NCBI GenBank assembly: GCA_963789215.1
Contig: CAWBJY010000005.1
Span: 62,001 to 126,000, forward strand
From: Phormidesmis sp963789215
GTDB taxonomy: Bacteria; Cyanobacteriota; Cyanobacteriia; Phormidesmidales; Phormidesmidaceae
Length of the DNA: 64,000 nt
Reading direction: 5' to 3'
Shown here piece by piece: positions 43,918-53,191 of this stretch. Positions within the stretch are counted from its first letter, which is position 1. Each line of letters starts with the position of its first letter. Position numbers and translations under genes: made by a program. The notes under the pieces were generated by a model, which ran no database searches, was not told where the DNA came from, and saw only the letters and a program-made list of their open reading frames with translations.

Positions 43918-44713
43918 AATTAATAGGGTTCGAAAATGAGGCTCTCATGAATTATGCGTAGATGAAGCAGTATCAAAACGCACCTGCAGTCAGAAAGAAT
44001 CTATAATAGGTAGGTATAAGCACGAAGATAGCGGCCTAGGTCTAGATTGCTTTTTTCTCAATCAATAAAGCTTAATTCTAAAGTTAATTACTCATCCAAT
44101 GTTTTTTTGATCTTTCCGTATAGCTCTGACTGTTTTTTTAGCCGTCGTTTTTCACCCAGCGTTTGGTACAGCCAGATTGAAGGTGCTGTTTAGACAAGCT
44201 GAAGCTGATTGAATATATTGCTAGGGTTATAAATCGACTGTAAATGTCTAGCGATAGCTGCTCGCAGCTTTGAATACACAAGAAAACAGCCTGATTTCCC
44301 AATCTTTCTACCGCGTTTTTTTATTTAAGCTTTGTATTTAGCACTTTCTACTGGCATCTCTTTATTAGGTAGGTAACCAATCTAACTACTATGAATCTAA
44401 CTATTACGAATCTAACTACTATGAATTCCAATATATGCTTTTTAACGCCCTATTTTTTGGATAGCTGCTTCCTGTAGCGCCTCTTTATTTATCTAAGGTC
44501 TATATTTTTACTGAATTATTTAGCACTTATTCTCTTATTTTTCGTCATAGATATTTAGCTCGCTCTACCGCCAAGAATGTCTTGCCTTCGTTTTCTAGCA
44601 GAATTCTACGTTTTTAACTTTAGTTAAGCTGTTTGAGTCTTGTTTGCTTCTACTTTTAACTTGTATCTGTCTTTGCAGTACAGATATGTACTCTTAAATT
44701 CTATTTAACTCCT
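43918..44713. other. Long AT-rich intergenic region upstream of the NYN gene
   Basis: These 796 bases are visibly richer in A+T than the flanking genes and contain no gene I can support. They include the kinase promoter at the left, TATAAT at 44002-44007, and a 15-bp tandem repeat at 44379-44423. No HIP1 octamer is seen here. An unannotated RNA is possible, but I see no known RNA family motif. Confidence 0.45.
44379..44423. repeat. 15-bp tandem repeat, three copies
   Basis: AATCTAACTACTATG at 44379-44393 and 44409-44423 flanks a variant AATCTAACTATTACG at 44394-44408. It lies about 290 bases before the NYN gene start. Confidence 0.93.
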
Positions 44714-45256
44714 ATGGCTTCATCGACAATGAATCGACTGTCTATCTTCGTCGATGGCAATAATATGTTCTATGCTCAACAAAAAAACGGCTGGTTTTTT
44801 GATCCTAAAAGAGTTTTAGAGTATTTTGTCACCGAATTCGATGATATATCTCTAGTCAATGCTTTTTGGTATACCGGACTTAAAGATTCTCAAGACCAGC
44901 GTGGCTTTAGAGATGCGTTGATTAGCTTAGGCTACACCGTTAGAACTAAGGTACTTAAGGAATATTACGACGACACTTCGGGGCGCTACTCGCAAAAGGC
45001 TAATCTTGATATAGAGATTGTTGTGGATATGTTTAATACGGTTGAGCAATACGACCGGGTTGTGTTGCTCAGCGGTGATGGTGACTTTGAGCGAGCTATT
45101 GAGCTATTGAGGTCTAAAAACACTCATATAACGGTGGTTTCTACAGAAGGAATGATTGCTCGCGAACTAAGAAATGTGACCGATCGCTACATTGATTTGA
45201 ATAAGATCCGACGGAGTATTGAGAAAAATGACGGTAAGAGCAGTCTTTCGCATTAA
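44714..45256 (+). CDS. NYN-domain protein (LabA/DUF88 family)
   Basis: The 180-residue protein has a PIN-like NYN nuclease fold: Asp14 in FVDGNNMFY, Asp99 and Asp105 around LDIEIVVDMF, and Asp122/Asp124 in LLSGDGDFERAI. These acidic residues bind metal in active members. LabA of Synechococcus elongatus, in the same family, affects feedback of the circadian output, but orthology is not shown here. Its coding sequence is more A+T-rich than neighbouring genes. The stop codon lies in the loop of a perfect hairpin. Confidence 0.9.
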   Translation: MASSTMNRLSIFVDGNNMFYAQQKNGWFFDPKRVLEYFVTEFDDISLVNAFWYTGLKDSQDQRGFRDALISLGYTVRTKVLKEYYDDTSGRYSQKANLDIEIVVDMFNTVEQYDRVVLLSGDGDFERAIELLRSKNTHITVVSTEGMIARELRNVTDRYIDLNKIRRSIEKNDGKSSLSH

Positions 45257-45264
45257 AGACTGCT
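45239..45264. other. Perfect hairpin spanning the NYN stop codon
   Basis: AGCAGTCTTT (45239-45248) pairs with AAAGACTGCT (45255-45264) around a 6-base loop overlapping the TAA stop (45254-45256). No T-run follows on either strand, so it may be a weak bidirectional terminator for the convergent genes or a 3'-end stabiliser. Confidence 0.55.
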
Positions 45265-45302
45265 AAAAGGATAGCTAACCGACGGTGCCGTAAATTGAAG
45301 CG

Positions 45303-45947
45303 CTACCAAGGTGGGAAGACAACTAATTGCCTTTTTGCCCAAAAGGAAGCGTCTATCTCGGCGATTCGCCCCGGCGTGCGGCGGATTTTGCTACTCTGAG
45401 CACTTTTGATAGAGCCATAGGAAAGCATGGTAAATGCGGTGACTGCAAGGGCGGCTGCAACGATGAGCAGATTTTTCCATTTAGAGGCTGCGGTGCAGCT
45501 AGCTGTCGTCGGCTTGTAGCTGGCGTCTGACCAGTAGATGGATCGGGCTGACAAGCTGCCTATAGATGAAGGGGGGCTATCCTCGTCGCTAGGAAACGTC
45601 GTATGGATAGAAAACCTGTCTGTCTTTGAATTGTCAAAATCTTCCGACTGCGGACATTGTTCGGCTGTGGTTTGCTCAGTGGTGGTTTGCTCAGTGGTGG
45701 TTTGCTCAGTGGGGAAGTGATTGGAGGATGCGCGATCGCTAGCTATAAGAGTTTCTTCGGCGATTGCCTGGTCAAAAAGATCGGCTGGGAGCGATCGCAT
45801 TGCTGACTTGAGAGCCAGCTGAACCTGGTATTGATGGCGAAACAACGGATCGCACTTAATCCACTGCTCTACTAAATAACGTTCTTCTTGAGAGGCTTCG
45901 TCGTCTAAGTAGGCGCTAAGGATCTCAAACTTTTCAGCGCTAGTCAT
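45303..45947 (-). CDS. Anti-sigma-factor-like membrane protein
   Basis: The first ~65 residues (FEILSAYLDDEASQEERYLVEQW) match the N-terminal helical domain of transmembrane anti-sigma factors, without the Zn-binding HxxxCxxC. A polar linker with a TEQTT repeat, one membrane helix (about 160-180) and a short outer tail follow. Such proteins hold an ECF sigma factor at the membrane. No ECF gene is next to it, so the partner is unknown. The linker repeat comes from a 15-base DNA repeat at about 45665-45710. Confidence 0.65.
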   Translation of the reverse strand: MTSAEKFEILSAYLDDEASQEERYLVEQWIKCDPLFRHQYQVQLALKSAMRSLPADLFDQAIAEETLIASDRASSNHFPTEQTTTEQTTTEQTTAEQCPQSEDFDNSKTDRFSIHTTFPSDEDSPPSSIGSLSARSIYWSDASYKPTTASCTAASKWKNLLIVAAALAVTAFTMLSYGSIKSAQSSKIRRTPGRIAEIDASFWAKRQLVVFPPW

Positions 45948-46352
45948 AGGGTTAGGGTTATAGCTTCGAGCAGTTAGGGCCGTGTGCTGCTAGCCCATAA
46001 AGATAGACGAACAAAGGGTTAATAGGTTCGCTCTTTGGTGAAGATATATCATCTAGCGATGCTCCTTGTCGGGCATCCTTGGTAGACGGCTCTTTATGAT
46101 AGCTTTTCACAGTCTGCCTTCTATTTTTCTATCTCTTCGCACAGTTAGCTTTCATCTCCTGACAAAAAACTGTTCATTTCTTCTCAAGTTCTGATTGTTG
46201 GCATCTTTTGTATATATAAACGCTGTCTGTGCTGGAGCTAAGTGATGTGTGCTTTAGGTAAAATGATAGATCGATAGTCTGTAAGGTATCTTGTTTAGAG
46301 GTAAGGTATCATTGCCTCTTTCTTCTTTCGTAATCTTCGCATCTTCATTTCT
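45948..46352. other. Intergenic region between divergent genes
   Basis: These 405 bases separate the anti-sigma-like gene and the 143-residue hypothetical gene. GAGGTAAGGTATC and a similar GTAAGGTATC near 46275-46310 form a short direct repeat before the rightward gene. I see no gene or RNA. Confidence 0.4.
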
Positions 46353-46784
46353 ATGCGATATCTGGCAAAGGTTCATCTTAAATCTGGGCCAGGCGTTACT
46401 CAGCTTCAGCTCTTGGCTGCTAATGTAGCTGAGCATGTTTGGGAGCCGATTACGCCTTACAAAGTGATGACTACTCATAAGGATGTTCCTTTTAACGAGC
46501 AGTCGCTGATTTTAGTTGATTTGGTGGATGAAAAAACTGTAGTTACGGTGCAAGACGCTACGGACTGGGTGATGGGGTTTGTGTCTGAGTACTTGACTCA
46601 AGGACTGACCCCCCAGGGTTTGAAAGAAGAAGTAGAGCGGGCTGAGCAGTGGCGACAGTCGCTGACGCTTCAAGGTCAAGAGGTTCGACGTAGAGCGCTA
46701 GAGACAGCGGCCCGGCGGGATGAAATTCAGAACTTAGAGAAGCGGCTGAAGGTAGAGCGCGAAATGCTGGAAAGCAAAGACTAA
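46353..46784 (+). CDS. Hypothetical protein with C-terminal coiled coil
   Basis: I do not recognise this 143-residue protein. The first 85 residues look like a compact alpha/beta domain (MRYLAKVHLKSGPGVTQLQL, SLILVDLVDEKTVVTVQDA). Residues about 90-143 are highly charged and helical (EEVERAEQWRQSL to EKRLKVEREML), a probable coiled coil. No signal or membrane segment is present. It is followed by a 14-bp repeat array and a hairpin. Confidence 0.6.
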   Translation: MRYLAKVHLKSGPGVTQLQLLAANVAEHVWEPITPYKVMTTHKDVPFNEQSLILVDLVDEKTVVTVQDATDWVMGFVSEYLTQGLTPQGLKEEVERAEQWRQSLTLQGQEVRRRALETAARRDEIQNLEKRLKVEREMLESKD

Positions 46785-46790
46785 GCTGGC

Positions 46791-46860
46791 AAGCGATCTT
46801 CACCAAGCGATCTTCACCAAGCTATTTTCGCCCAGCAATCTTCACCAAGCAATCTTCACA
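46791..46860. repeat. 14-bp tandem repeat, five copies
   Basis: Units at 46791, 46805, 46819, 46833 and 46847 follow AAGCGATCTTCACC, the first two identical and the rest diverged. The array begins seven bases after the upstream stop codon. Confidence 0.92.
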
Positions 46861-46910
46861 AATAGAACTTAGGAGAGGGGCGTTTCAATTATCCTTTCCT
46901 AGGTTCTATT
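46861..46910. terminator. Probable bidirectional terminator hairpin
   Basis: AATAGAACTTAGGA (46861-46874) pairs with TCCTAGGTTCTATT (46897-46910), a 14-base stem with one G-U position. The T-run is weak on both strands. It lies between the convergent hypothetical and antiporter genes. Confidence 0.55.
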
Positions 46911-46947
46911 GGTTAGCACCGGTTACAAATAGCCAAGCAGACACTTA

Positions 46948-48567
46948 CTAGGTTTGGGGCAGCACATCGGTTAACAAAGGCGCTAGCTCGTCTTTAAGTT
47001 GACCGGCGCGAATGAACTCGGCGTAGGTGTCAGATTCTATGGCGAGCAGCTCGTCGCGAACTTGCTCTGCGGCGTAGGTTAGCAGCTCTGGATTTTCTCT
47101 TTGCAGCTGGGTAAGGTCTTCTTTGAGATTGTCCAGCTGGCCGTCTACTAGCGCCATTTGATAGCGGGCAAACTCTTCGTCTACTTCTTGTCGCTCGATG
47201 AGTTCTTTGAGCCGGTCGAGGACGCGGTTAAGTGCCACGCGATGGGCAACGAGCTGTGTGTATCTTTGGCGAGTGGGCTGGTCGCCTAGCAGGTTTAGCC
47301 AAGAGAGCAGTGGCTGGGTAGTCAGGCCCTGGACAAGCAGTGTGAAGAGCATAACGCCAAATACGACGGAGATGATCTCTTCTCTTTGGGCTAGGGACTC
47401 AGGCACACTCAGGGCTAAGGCTACTGAAACCGACCCTCTAAGGCCTCCCCACCAAAGAACCGTTTGACCCGGAATAGAGATATTCTCACCTGCGGTGACT
47501 AAATTGCTGAAGGCTCCTAGCCCAAAAACGCTAGCTGCGCGAGCTGCAATAATGATGACGATTGCAATTAAAATCGTGTCGGCGTTGTCTACCAAAGATT
47601 GGTAACGTACCTGATCGCCAATGAGCAGAAATACAATGGAGTTGACGAAAAAGGCCAGAAACTCCCAAAACTCTGAGACGACTAGCCGAGTTCGAGGGTT
47701 CATGCCGATGCGCGAGCCAAAGTTGCCGAGAATTAGACCCATGGTGACTACGGCGATAACGCCTGAGCCGCCGAGTTCTTCGGCCACGATGTAGGTGCCG
47801 TAGGCAGAGACTAGCGTTAGCGACTGCTCTACAAGCGGAATGTCGAACCTTTGGGTAAGGAAGGAAATGCCAAAGCCAATGAGGCCGCCAATGGCGATGC
47901 CTAGCCCTACAAATACACCAAACTTGGCAATTGTTACAGATACCTGAAATTGCTCTGCGCCAATGGCGATGCCTAGCAGTAGGTTGAATGCGACAACGGC
48001 AACGCCATCGTTGAAGAGGCTTTCGCCTTCCATGAGTGTGGTGAGTCTTTTGTCAACGCCTAGCTCTCTAAATAAGGCTGTAACGGAGACTGGATCTGTC
48101 GCTGATAGACTGGCACCGACTAAGAGTGCGGTGGCTAGTGAGGCCCCTGCGAACTGCTGTAGCCCAAATACTAGGCCCGCTACGCAGATCACGACGCCTA
48201 CGACGGCATAGAGAATAATAGGAAAGAGGTCGCTTTTTAGTCTGCTCCATTGAATATTCCAGGCGGCTTCGAAAAGCAGCGGAGGAAGAAAGATGAAGAG
48301 AATTAGCTCGGGCGACAGGTTGACTAGCCGCACATCGGCAAGGGCTAAGCCTAACCCAACAACCAGCAGCAGCAGCGTGTAGGGAATGTTGCGTAGAAAG
48401 CTAAATACTCTAGAAAGCGTGGCTACGCCAAGAGAGACTGACAGCACTAGTAAGAATTGCCGCAGGTTCTCTTCGATGGCCGGGCTGTCGTCTAAGACGG
48501 GTTCTATCGCCTCAGCGAGCCAGTGGATATCTAACGGGGGTGCGAAGGTGAAGAAGGAACTCAGCAA
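46948..48567 (-). CDS. NhaP-type Na+(K+)/H+ antiporter (CPA1 family)
   Basis: The 539-residue protein has about 12 hydrophobic helices followed by a soluble tail of some 110 residues. CPA1 motifs are present: LFIFLPPLLFEAAWN, GASLSATDPVSVTALFRELG, the LMEGESLFNDGVAVVAF segment with acidic ion-binding residues, and WWGGLRGSVSVALALS. It exchanges cations for protons across the plasma or thylakoid membrane and supports salt and pH tolerance. Ion choice cannot be read from sequence. The tail is probably regulatory. Confidence 0.93.
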   Translation of the reverse strand: MLSSFFTFAPPLDIHWLAEAIEPVLDDSPAIEENLRQFLLVLSVSLGVATLSRVFSFLRNIPYTLLLLVVGLGLALADVRLVNLSPELILFIFLPPLLFEAAWNIQWSRLKSDLFPIILYAVVGVVICVAGLVFGLQQFAGASLATALLVGASLSATDPVSVTALFRELGVDKRLTTLMEGESLFNDGVAVVAFNLLLGIAIGAEQFQVSVTIAKFGVFVGLGIAIGGLIGFGISFLTQRFDIPLVEQSLTLVSAYGTYIVAEELGGSGVIAVVTMGLILGNFGSRIGMNPRTRLVVSEFWEFLAFFVNSIVFLLIGDQVRYQSLVDNADTILIAIVIIIAARAASVFGLGAFSNLVTAGENISIPGQTVLWWGGLRGSVSVALALSVPESLAQREEIISVVFGVMLFTLLVQGLTTQPLLSWLNLLGDQPTRQRYTQLVAHRVALNRVLDRLKELIERQEVDEEFARYQMALVDGQLDNLKEDLTQLQRENPELLTYAAEQVRDELLAIESDTYAEFIRAGQLKDELAPLLTDVLPQT

Positions 48568-48655
48568 AGCGGTTACTTACTCTAAAAAGACGGGTGTTCG
48601 GCGATAGGCGTTCAAGCCGAAGCGCTTTTAATAGTAATGCTTGATGGGAAATGGA

Positions 48656-50543
48656 TCACCCCGCCTTGCGGATTGTTTCGGCCTGTAAGAGTAGGGAATC
48701 GGCAAATGCGATCGCTTCACTATGCGATTTTCCACCTGCTAGCTGAGCTAATTCCTCTCGCCGCTCTGACTGGTCTAGCGGCGTAACTTTAACGATAGTG
48801 CGTTCTTTCTCGTCTGCTGTCGCTTCTTTTTTAGCGCCTTTCTGGCTACCGGCCGCTTTTTTTGCCTGAGCGGCTATTTTGTCGCGGGCCTTGGCTTCTT
48901 CGCTAGAGCTTCCTGGATTGATGTCAGCGGCTGCTGATTTACCTGCGGTTACCTTTTGCTTTTTCCTGCGATTTTTAGGGGGTGACTCTAGCGGCGCTGA
49001 AATGACATGTTTACCAACGTGATAGTGCGCGTCTGCCATGGCGGCGACTAGCGGCTGATGCGTAACGCACAAGACCTGATGGTTTTGGCCTAGCTGATAG
49101 AGTTTTTCTGCGATCGCCTGGGCGACTCGACCCGATACGCCTACGTCGATTTCGTCGAACACCATGGTGCCAATGGGATCAATCCCTGAAAAGCAGGCTT
49201 TGAGCGCTAGCAGAAATCGGCTCATTTCACCGCCGGAGGCTATCTCTAACAGTGGCTGAAGGGGTTCGCCAGGGTTGGGGCTAAACAGGAAAGAGATGAG
49301 ATCTGCGCCGTGGAGGGTGGGGGCTTGGGACTGGATGCCTACCTTGAATTTTACGCGTTCCATCGCTAATGGCTTGAGCTGAGCGACTAAACTTTTCTCT
49401 AGCTTCTCAGCGGCTGTTTGACGAAGTTGGGTGAGCTGGTCGCAGCTTTTGAGAAGGACGGTTTGCTTTTGCTGGTAGTCGGCTTCTAAATCTTCGATGG
49501 ATTGGCCGTCGCCTGTGAGTGCGGCAAGAGAGGCTTGAATCCCCTGGTAGTACTCAATTAAATCTGGTAAGTCTCGATTGTACTTGCGGCAAAGCTGCTT
49601 GAGCTGCGCGATTCGCTGGTCTATCTCTTCTAGTCGTTCGGGATCGGTTTCGATGTTTTCGCCGTAGGCATTAATTTGGCGACCGGCTTCTTGTACCTGG
49701 GCGATCGCCTCACTGACCATCTCTAGAATCGACTCGACTTCTGGGTCGAAGCGCAGCATGTCGCTGAGTGTGGCTTCGGCCTGGCCCAGCATATCTGCGC
49801 AGGCTTCACCTTCATCGTTCTCGTAGAGAATTTGATAAGTTTGGTAGCTTTGCTGCTGAAGCTCTACGCTGTGGCTAAGGCGGTGATGCTCTATTTGCAG
49901 GCTCTCTAGCTCCTCGGGATCCTCGAGGGCCGCCGCGGTTAGTTCTTTGCTTTGAAACTCGAACATATCGAGCTGATCGGTTCGCTGCTGTTCGGCCCGG
50001 CGGCGCGTATCTAGCAGCTTTTTCGCGGCGGTTGCCGTTTCGTAGTCAGTAGCAACCTGCTGCTTTTGCTTTAACAGCGCTTTTATCTCCAAATCCGTCT
50101 AGCCAATCGCGCTGAATGTCGGGCGATCCGAGCTGCATGGTTTGACCTTGGGCCGTAATTTCGATCAGCAGTCGGCGCAGTTCGTCCATCTGCGGTTTTT
50201 TGACGACGATGCCGTTGAGCCGAGACTTGCTGCGAACCGAAGTTTTACCTGCTGTTAGCTCGCGCCGACAGACAAATAAATTGCCTTTGGTGGGAATTTC
50301 GTTTTCGTCTAGCCAGCTTGAAACTCGCGGTTCTAGATTGAAGGCGGCTTCTATTTGCGCTTTATCGGTGCCGGTTCTTACCCATCTTCCTGAGGCTTTC
50401 CCCCCTAGCACTGCATCAATTGCATCTAATATGATCGACTTACCGGCACCGGTTTCGCCGGTTAGAACATTGAGTCCGGGTTGCAGCTCAAGATCTAGCT
50501 GATCGATGAGGGCAAAGTTCTCGATTTTTAAAGAAACCAGCAT
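48656..50543 (-). pseudogene. recN: DNA repair protein RecN, frameshifted
   Basis: RecN is an SMC-like ATPase in double-strand-break repair. The 5' frame (50543-50046) encodes the N-terminus with Walker A GETGAGKS (29-36) and ends off-family after WLDGFGDKSAVK. The next frame (from ~50092 to 48656) has the rest: coiled coil, the signature ASGGEMSRFLLALKA and Walker B MVFDEIDVGVSG. Removing one A from the A4 run at 50081-50084 (minus strand) restores GFGDKALLKQKQQVAT and a 628-residue protein. That exceeds the usual ~560 because of a Lys/Ala-rich insert between about residues 510 and 580. It is either a true mutation, slippage-tolerant, or a sequence error. Confidence 0.9.
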
Positions 50544-51055
50544 GGCCCTACGTCGTTATGTATTGAGGAAGTACTGAGGAAACGGTGCTAAGACGGAGTT
50601 GAGAAAAGGAAGGCTCAAGATCAGTCGGTGAGAGGCGGCAGACGATCATCGGCAGCAGCGTTTTTGAGAATAGAAGAAATACTGCATCTCAGGTATCTGC
50701 ATAGAGGCTTGTACTAATAATTGTACTAATTTGTCAAGGCAATAACGCTACGCGCTGAACATCTACCGTTCGATGCAGTTTTCATATCTCAATGTCTTGA
50801 TACAATCGTTTACAAAATGAGGCATTTACAATCATTTACACATTTACAATCATTTACAATAGTGAGGTACGTGAGCTGCAATCTCTAGATAAGTTTTTTA
50901 AGCCCAATTTCAGCCTACTCGCGTTCATTCTACAGCGGTAGCCTGTAGGCAATTATCAGAACTCGTGCATCTTTGCTGAAGATTTTGCTGGGTTTATTAG
51001 GTTCCTACGTAGCTTTTCCTGTTCTGTTTGCTTCTCCATATACTAAAGATTATTT
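50544..51055. other. Intergenic region between recN and the ABC1 kinase gene
   Basis: These 512 bases are upstream of both divergent genes. The central part is A+T-rich and carries an 18-base tandem repeat. No gene or RNA is supported. Confidence 0.4.
50823..50860. repeat. 18-bp tandem repeat (iteron-like)
   Basis: CATTTACAATCATTTACA occurs exactly at 50823-50840 and 50841-50858. CATTTACA itself appears four times, and a related CGTTTACAAAATGAGG lies just before, so the motif is regularly spaced in the shared promoter region. Confidence 0.92.
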
Positions 51056-53191
51056 ATGTGCGCAGCTCCGCCCGATTTATTTAACCGCCCTAATCAGTTG
51101 CCGACTTCTGTTGTTCTAGATGCGGCGGGCGAGCCTATTAGCCCAGCATTATCGGACGACTTGACGGCCGGTGAGGCGATCGCGAGTGACTCTTTGAATT
51201 CGTCTACGCGAGCTGCAACGGCCTCGACTAAAGCCCCGACTAAAGCGACTGCGATGCCGCCTCGATCGCTAGAAGATATTTTGGTTTATGACCCGGAGGC
51301 GATCGCCGCTTTTTACCGCAAGCGTCCATTCCAAATTCTATTTCGCCTGATTAATATTTTCTGGATTGCGTCTAGCTACGTGTTTGGCCTGCTGTGGGAC
51401 AAGTTGACAGGCCGCCAGAAAGCGAACGAGCCGAAGCGAGCGATTGGCCTGAGAAGAATGCTCACTAAGCTAGGCCCCGCGTATATCAAAGTAGGGCAGG
51501 CGCTTTCGACTCGTCCGGATCTGGTGTCGCCAGCGACGATGACAGAGATGGTGAAGCTGCAAGACCAGCTGCCTGCTTTTTCGAACGAGATTGCGATGCG
51601 GTTTATAGAAGAAGAAATTGGCAGGCCGCCTTCAGAAGTGTATTCCTACCTGTCGCCGAACCCTATTGCCGCAGCTTCACTTGGCCAGGTGTACAAAGGC
51701 GAGCTAGCAACTGGTGAAACCGTTGCTGTAAAGGTTCAGCGTCCGGGGCTAGCCGAGCAAATTACGAAAGACATCTACGTTATTCGCGTAATTGCGAACT
51801 GGGCGACTAACAACGTTAAGCAAATTCGCAGCGATTTGGTCAGCATTGTTGATGAGTTTGGCACTCGCATTTTTGAGGAGATGGACTACAACCATGAAGG
51901 TGCGAATGCGGAGCGGTTTGCTAAGCTATACGGCTATTTGCCTGAGATTTTAGTGCCGGGCATCTACCCTCAGTACACCGGGCGACGCGTGCTGACGATG
52001 GAGTGGATTGACGGCATTAAGCTGACAGCACTAGATGAGCTAGCTGCTAGAGGAATCGACCCAACCCACGTGATTGAGGTGGGTGTGCAGTGTTCGCTGC
52101 GTCAGCTTTTAGAGCATGGCTTTTTCCACGCCGATCCGCATCCTGGAAATTTGCTAGTGACCGCAGATGGCAAACTGGCCTACCTAGATTTTGGCATGAT
52201 GTGCGAAGTAGAACCCTATCAGCGCTATGGTCTGATTGAAGCCATCGTGCATATGGTTAACCGCGACTTTGAAGGACTGGCTCAAGACTATGTGGATCTG
52301 GAGTTTTTGACGCCGGATACGGATTTGAGGCCAATTATTCCGGCGCTGGCGGGCGTGTTTAACAATGCGCTAGGGGCTAGCGTTGCGGAGATGAATTTAA
52401 AGAGCATTACCGACGAATTTTCGGCGTTGATGTATGAGTATCCGTTCCGTGTACCGGCTTACTATGCGCTGATTATTCGTTCGCTAGTAACGCTAGACGG
52501 AATTGCGATTACGGTGGATCCTGACTTTAAGGTATTGAGCAAAGCTTATCCCTACGTGGCGCGCAGACTGTTGACCGATCCGGCTCCGCAGCTTCGTCAG
52601 TCTTTACAAGAGTTGCTGTTTCAAGATGGCAGTTTCCGCTGGAATCGACTGGAAAACTTGATGAATAACGCTCGAAGCAGCGATAACTACAACCTAGATG
52701 ATGTTCTCAACCAGGCAATAGAATATCTGTTTTCGGAGCGCGGCGAGTTTTTGCGACTGCGCATTGCAGAGGAGTTGGCAAAGGAAATTGATAAAGCGGG
52801 CTATGGCTTGGTGCAGCAGGTGGCTAGGGCGCTTAAGTTGCCAGGTTATGCGCAGCGCTATGCGGGGCAAACCGCGGCCGCTGGTACGGGCAGTAGCTGG
52901 GATCAGATTGTGCGGATCTTGAAAATTTTGAGAGATACCCCTGGCGTGGATGCGAGCTTAGTGGCAAGCGTTGTGCCTAAGCTAATTGCTCGTTCGGAAG
53001 CGCGAGATATTGGCAGGAGGGTGGTGAACGGCGTGGTGCAGCGGGCGATCGCCCGGCTCATTCGCGAGTTCTTTGTGCCTGAACCGTGGCTGTTCCTGCT
53101 GCTTTGCCTGCGGTTAGAGTTGCGTAGGGCTATCATGAGCGCTGTCCGACTGTTGGTAGCTACCGCGTTGGCCGTTGCGGTTAGCTGCTAA
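51056..53191 (+). CDS. ABC1/UbiB-family atypical protein kinase
   Basis: The 711-residue protein has the ABC1 signature: KxGQ in GPAYIKVGQALSTRPDLV, the Ala-rich loop AAASLGQVYKGEL, the nucleotide-binding lysine in VAVKVQRPG, GFFHADPHPGNLLV and the metal-binding YLDFGMM. Members support quinone synthesis or stress responses; cyanobacteria carry several. An N-terminal disordered stretch (about 70 residues, Thr/Ala-rich) precedes the conserved part, and a hydrophobic C-terminal segment may anchor it. Its stop overlaps the convergent gene by 4 bases. Confidence 0.94.
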   Translation: MCAAPPDLFNRPNQLPTSVVLDAAGEPISPALSDDLTAGEAIASDSLNSSTRAATASTKAPTKATAMPPRSLEDILVYDPEAIAAFYRKRPFQILFRLINIFWIASSYVFGLLWDKLTGRQKANEPKRAIGLRRMLTKLGPAYIKVGQALSTRPDLVSPATMTEMVKLQDQLPAFSNEIAMRFIEEEIGRPPSEVYSYLSPNPIAAASLGQVYKGELATGETVAVKVQRPGLAEQITKDIYVIRVIANWATNNVKQIRSDLVSIVDEFGTRIFEEMDYNHEGANAERFAKLYGYLPEILVPGIYPQYTGRRVLTMEWIDGIKLTALDELAARGIDPTHVIEVGVQCSLRQLLEHGFFHADPHPGNLLVTADGKLAYLDFGMMCEVEPYQRYGLIEAIVHMVNRDFEGLAQDYVDLEFLTPDTDLRPIIPALAGVFNNALGASVAEMNLKSITDEFSALMYEYPFRVPAYYALIIRSLVTLDGIAITVDPDFKVLSKAYPYVARRLLTDPAPQLRQSLQELLFQDGSFRWNRLENLMNNARSSDNYNLDDVLNQAIEYLFSERGEFLRLRIAEELAKEIDKAGYGLVQQVARALKLPGYAQRYAGQTAAAGTGSSWDQIVRILKILRDTPGVDASLVASVVPKLIARSEARDIGRRVVNGVVQRAIARLIREFFVPEPWLFLLLCLRLELRRAIMSAVRLLVATALAVAVSC

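Noticed and set aside
44379..46860. CRISPR-like arrays
   Set aside because: The repeats are head-to-tail units of 14-15 bases with no spacers, and no cas gene is present.
50046..50543. recN as two separate overlapping genes
   Set aside because: Neither half makes a complete RecN, the junction falls inside a conserved region, and deletion of one base restores the family sequence.
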